Of a DNA stretch of 64,000 nt, positions 62,358 through 64,000 are shown one piece after another. This stretch comes from Thalassorhabdus alkalitolerans (lineage in GTDB: Bacteria > Bacillota > Bacilli > Bacillales > Marinococcaceae). Position 1 is the stretch's first letter. Each line of letters begins with the position of its first letter. A program made the translations under genes and the position numbers. The notes below the pieces were generated by a model. The model was not told the DNA's origin. It saw only the letters and a list, made by a program, of their open reading frames with translations, and did not search any database. Location: NCBI RefSeq assembly GCF_042656585.1, contig NZ_JBHSPG010000008.1. The stretch is one strand, 5' to 3'.

Positions 62358-63069
62358 GTTTTGCGCCTCCCAGTCTTTTTAATATCTCGCTGTAACCATC
62401 TTGCAGGCTCCCGATACCAAAGCGATATAGATCTTTATCAAACTTCTCTTTTGTATCTTTGTCCCATAAACGACATGTGTCAGGTGAAATCTCATCAGCC
62501 AAAAGAACTATTCCTTCTTGGGTCACTCCAAATTCCAGCTTGAAATCAACAAGCAGGAGATCATTTTCCAAGAAGTATGATTTCAATGTTTCATTGATTT
62601 CAAGAGCCTGCTTTTTCAGTTCCTTGACTTGTTCGGCAGTAGCAGCCTGCAGCGCTCTGATGTGATCTTCATTAATAAGCGGATCTCCCAGGTCATCATC
62701 CTTGTAGTAAAATTCAACAATGGCTGGAGCCAGCTCTTCTCCTTCAGACATTCCGGTTCTTTTCTTCAAGCTTCCGGCAACAATGTTACGGACCACTACT
62801 TCAAGTGGAATAATGTCTGTCTTTTTCACTAGCTGTTCAGTTTCAGATAACCTTTGAACAAAGTGAGTCGCTATTCCGCCGGCATGCAGTGAATCGAATA
62901 AAATGCTTGAGATCTCATTATTCAACCGTCCTTTGCCTGTCATGTTGTCCTTTTTCTCACCATTGAACGCTGTTGCTTCATCTTTGTACTCTACCCATAA
63001 GAGAGAAGGATCGTCGGTTACGAAAAGCTTTTTTGCTTTCCCTTCATAAAGAAGACCTCTTTTTTCCAC
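62350..63069 (-). CDS. purC: Phosphoribosylaminoimidazole-succinocarboxamide synthase
   Basis: Step 7: SAICAR synthetase, adding aspartate to CAIR with ATP. 239 residues: RGLLYEGKAKKLF, NMTGKGRLNN, IIPLEVVVRNIVAGSL, LADEISPDTCRLWD. I chose the GTG at 63069, with AGGGG 9 nt upstream; a frame opening at 63150 would run through the purB-purC hairpin and is not homologous there. Confidence 0.96.
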   Translation of the reverse strand: MEKRGLLYEGKAKKLFVTDDPSLLWVEYKDEATAFNGEKKDNMTGKGRLNNEISSILFDSLHAGGIATHFVQRLSETEQLVKKTDIIPLEVVVRNIVAGSLKKRTGMSEGEELAPAIVEFYYKDDDLGDPLINEDHIRALQAATAEQVKELKKQALEINETLKSYFLENDLLLVDFKLEFGVTQEGIVLLADEISPDTCRLWDKDTKEKFDKDLYRFGIGSLQDGYSEILKRLGGAKHG

Positions 63070-63117
63070 TGATGAACGCCCCTTTTTCCAAATTTCAAAA
63101 TAAAAAGTCTTTTTTTG

Positions 63118-63146
63118 CTGAAGGAAGCCTGGAACACTTCCTTCAG
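63118..63146 (-). other. Stable hairpin between purB and purC
   Basis: A perfect 10-bp repeat CTGAAGGAAG / CTTCCTTCAG around 9 nt. No T run follows on the minus strand, so it is more likely a stability or processing element than a terminator. Confidence 0.5.
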
Positions 63147-63158
63147 TCATTATATTTT

Positions 63159-64000
63159 CTATTCCAGGCCTACTCTTTTAAACAGCGTATCTACCTGGCT
63201 TAAATGGTGGTTATAGTCAAAGCAGTCATCAATCTCTTTTTCAGTAAGAACAGAGGTAATCTTTTCCTCTTGCTCCACGAGGGTGCGGAAAGGAACTCCT
63301 TTTTCCCACGCCTCCATTGCCTTAGGCTGAACTAAATCATAGGCTTCTTCACGGACCATCCCTTTGTTAATCAGAGTCAAAAGGACACGCTGAGAATAAA
63401 TCAGTCCGAAGGTCTTCTCCATGTTTGCCTTCATATTTTCAGGGAATACAGTAAGATTTTTTACAATATTTCCGAAACGATTCAGCATATAGTTCAGGGC
63501 TATCGTGGAATCCGGCAATATGATTCGTTCTGCAGATGAATGCGAGATGTCTCTTTCATGCCATAAAGGTACATTTTCGTAAGCTGTCACCATGTGGCCC
63601 CGGATGACACGAGCAAGGCCGGTCATATTTTCAGAACCAATAGGGTTACGCTTATGAGGCATAGCAGAGGAGCCTTTTTGGCCTTTAGCAAAAAACTCTT
63701 CTACCTCACGGGTTTCACTTTTTTGCAGCCCACGGATTTCAACGGCCATCTTTTCAATGGAAGCGGCGATTAAAGCAAGCGTTCCGACGTAATGAGCGTG
63801 ACGATCACGCTGCAGAGTCTGGGTTGAAATGGGTGCAGCCTCAAGTCCAAGCTTGTCACAAACAAACTCTTCTATAAATGGCGGAATGTTTGCAAAGGTT
63901 CCAACAGCACCTGAAAGTTTTCCAAACCGGACTCCCTCGGATGCGTGCTTGAAACGTTCAAGGTTTCTTTTCATTTCTTCATACCAGAGAGCAAGCTTAA
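63159..64000 (-). CDS. purB: Adenylosuccinate lyase, C-terminal part (cut by the window edge)
   Basis: Cleaves SAICAR and adenylosuccinate (steps 8 and AMP synthesis). About 280 C-terminal residues are present. The frame continues upstream past 64000 as KLALWYEEMKRNLERF, so the internal Met at 63974 is not the start. Signature SSAMPHKRNPIGSENMTG is intact, with THE-like HERDISHSSAER following. First pur gene visible; purE/purK would lie beyond. Confidence 0.97.
   Translation of the reverse strand, partial: KLALWYEEMKRNLERFKHASEGVRFGKLSGAVGTFANIPPFIEEFVCDKLGLEAAPISTQTLQRDRHAHYVGTLALIAASIEKMAVEIRGLQKSETREVEEFFAKGQKGSSAMPHKRNPIGSENMTGLARVIRGHMVTAYENVPLWHERDISHSSAERIILPDSTIALNYMLNRFGNIVKNLTVFPENMKANMEKTFGLIYSQRVLLTLINKGMVREEAYDLVQPKAMEAWEKGVPFRTLVEQEEKITSVLTEKEIDDCFDYNHHLSQVDTLFKRVGLE

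Noticed and set aside
63070..63150. Longer purC product beginning at an upstream ATG
   Set aside because: The extension runs through a hairpin and lacks homology; the GTG at 63069 gives the normal family length and has a good ribosome site.
1..64000. CRISPR arrays, tRNA/rRNA genes, complete insertion sequences or prophage
   Set aside because: No regularly spaced repeats, no tRNA-like cloverleaf or CCA ends, no transposase, integrase or phage structural genes were seen on either strand.

Overview
The window reads as chromosome of a low-to-moderate GC Firmicute of the family Bacillaceae. Protein sequences, strong GGAGG-type ribosome binding sites and gene order match the Bacillus subtilis purine operon and the pcrB-pcrA-ligA-camS / gatCAB / dgkB backbone. 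Acid-rich stretches in secreted proteins (UrtA, CamS) would suit a salt-tolerant or alkaliphilic species, but I cannot name the genus. No rRNA, tRNA, CRISPR array or prophage is visible.

Layout. (1) 1-12087, minus strand: the 5' end of a group IIC intron behind a terminator, a small membrane protein gene, dgkB, gatB-gatA-gatC, camS, ligA, pcrA (with a candidate LexA-controlled promoter) and pcrB. (2) 12269-48643: a roughly 36 kb nitrogen-scavenging island. It holds adenine deaminase, a Dur3-type urea symporter with a small partner protein, the urease operon ureABCEFGD, an ABC urea importer urtABCDE, an allantoin/allantoate branch (allC, pucG, allB, an HpxW-like oxamate amidohydrolase, an FAH-family enzyme), the regulator pucR, uricase/OHCU decarboxylase pucL, HIU hydrolase pucM, an AzgA-type permease, a stray acetyltransferase, xanthine dehydrogenase pucABCDE, a purine/SAH-type deaminase and an NCS2-like permease. 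(3) 48942-52623, minus strand: an MpsC/DUF2294 protein, yerC, yerB, yerA. (4) 53210-64000, minus strand: purD, H, N, M, F, L, Q, S, C and the 3' part of purB.

Together the island could take purine bases to ammonia: deamination of adenine and possibly guanine, oxidation to urate by PucABCDE, urate to allantoin by PucL/PucM, allantoin to ureidoglycine by AllB/AllC, transamination by PucG, oxamate cleavage by the HpxW homologue, and urea import and hydrolysis by Dur3/Urt/Urease. It lies directly beside the de novo purine operon that does the reverse job.

Regulation can be read from the DNA. Three perfect matches to the TnrA/GlnR consensus TGTNA-N7-TNACA lie upstream of dur3, pucR and pucL; single-mismatch versions lie upstream of urtA and of the permease-deaminase-pucABCDE operon. 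At the last promoter, and plausibly at pucR and urtA, the box centre is about 50 bp upstream of the predicted start, the usual spacing for TnrA activation. The permease operon also begins with a roughly 230-nt leader ending in a strong intrinsic terminator, a candidate riboswitch or attenuator I could not assign to a known class. A 40-codon remnant of a uric acid/xanthine permease upstream of pucL records a past deletion.
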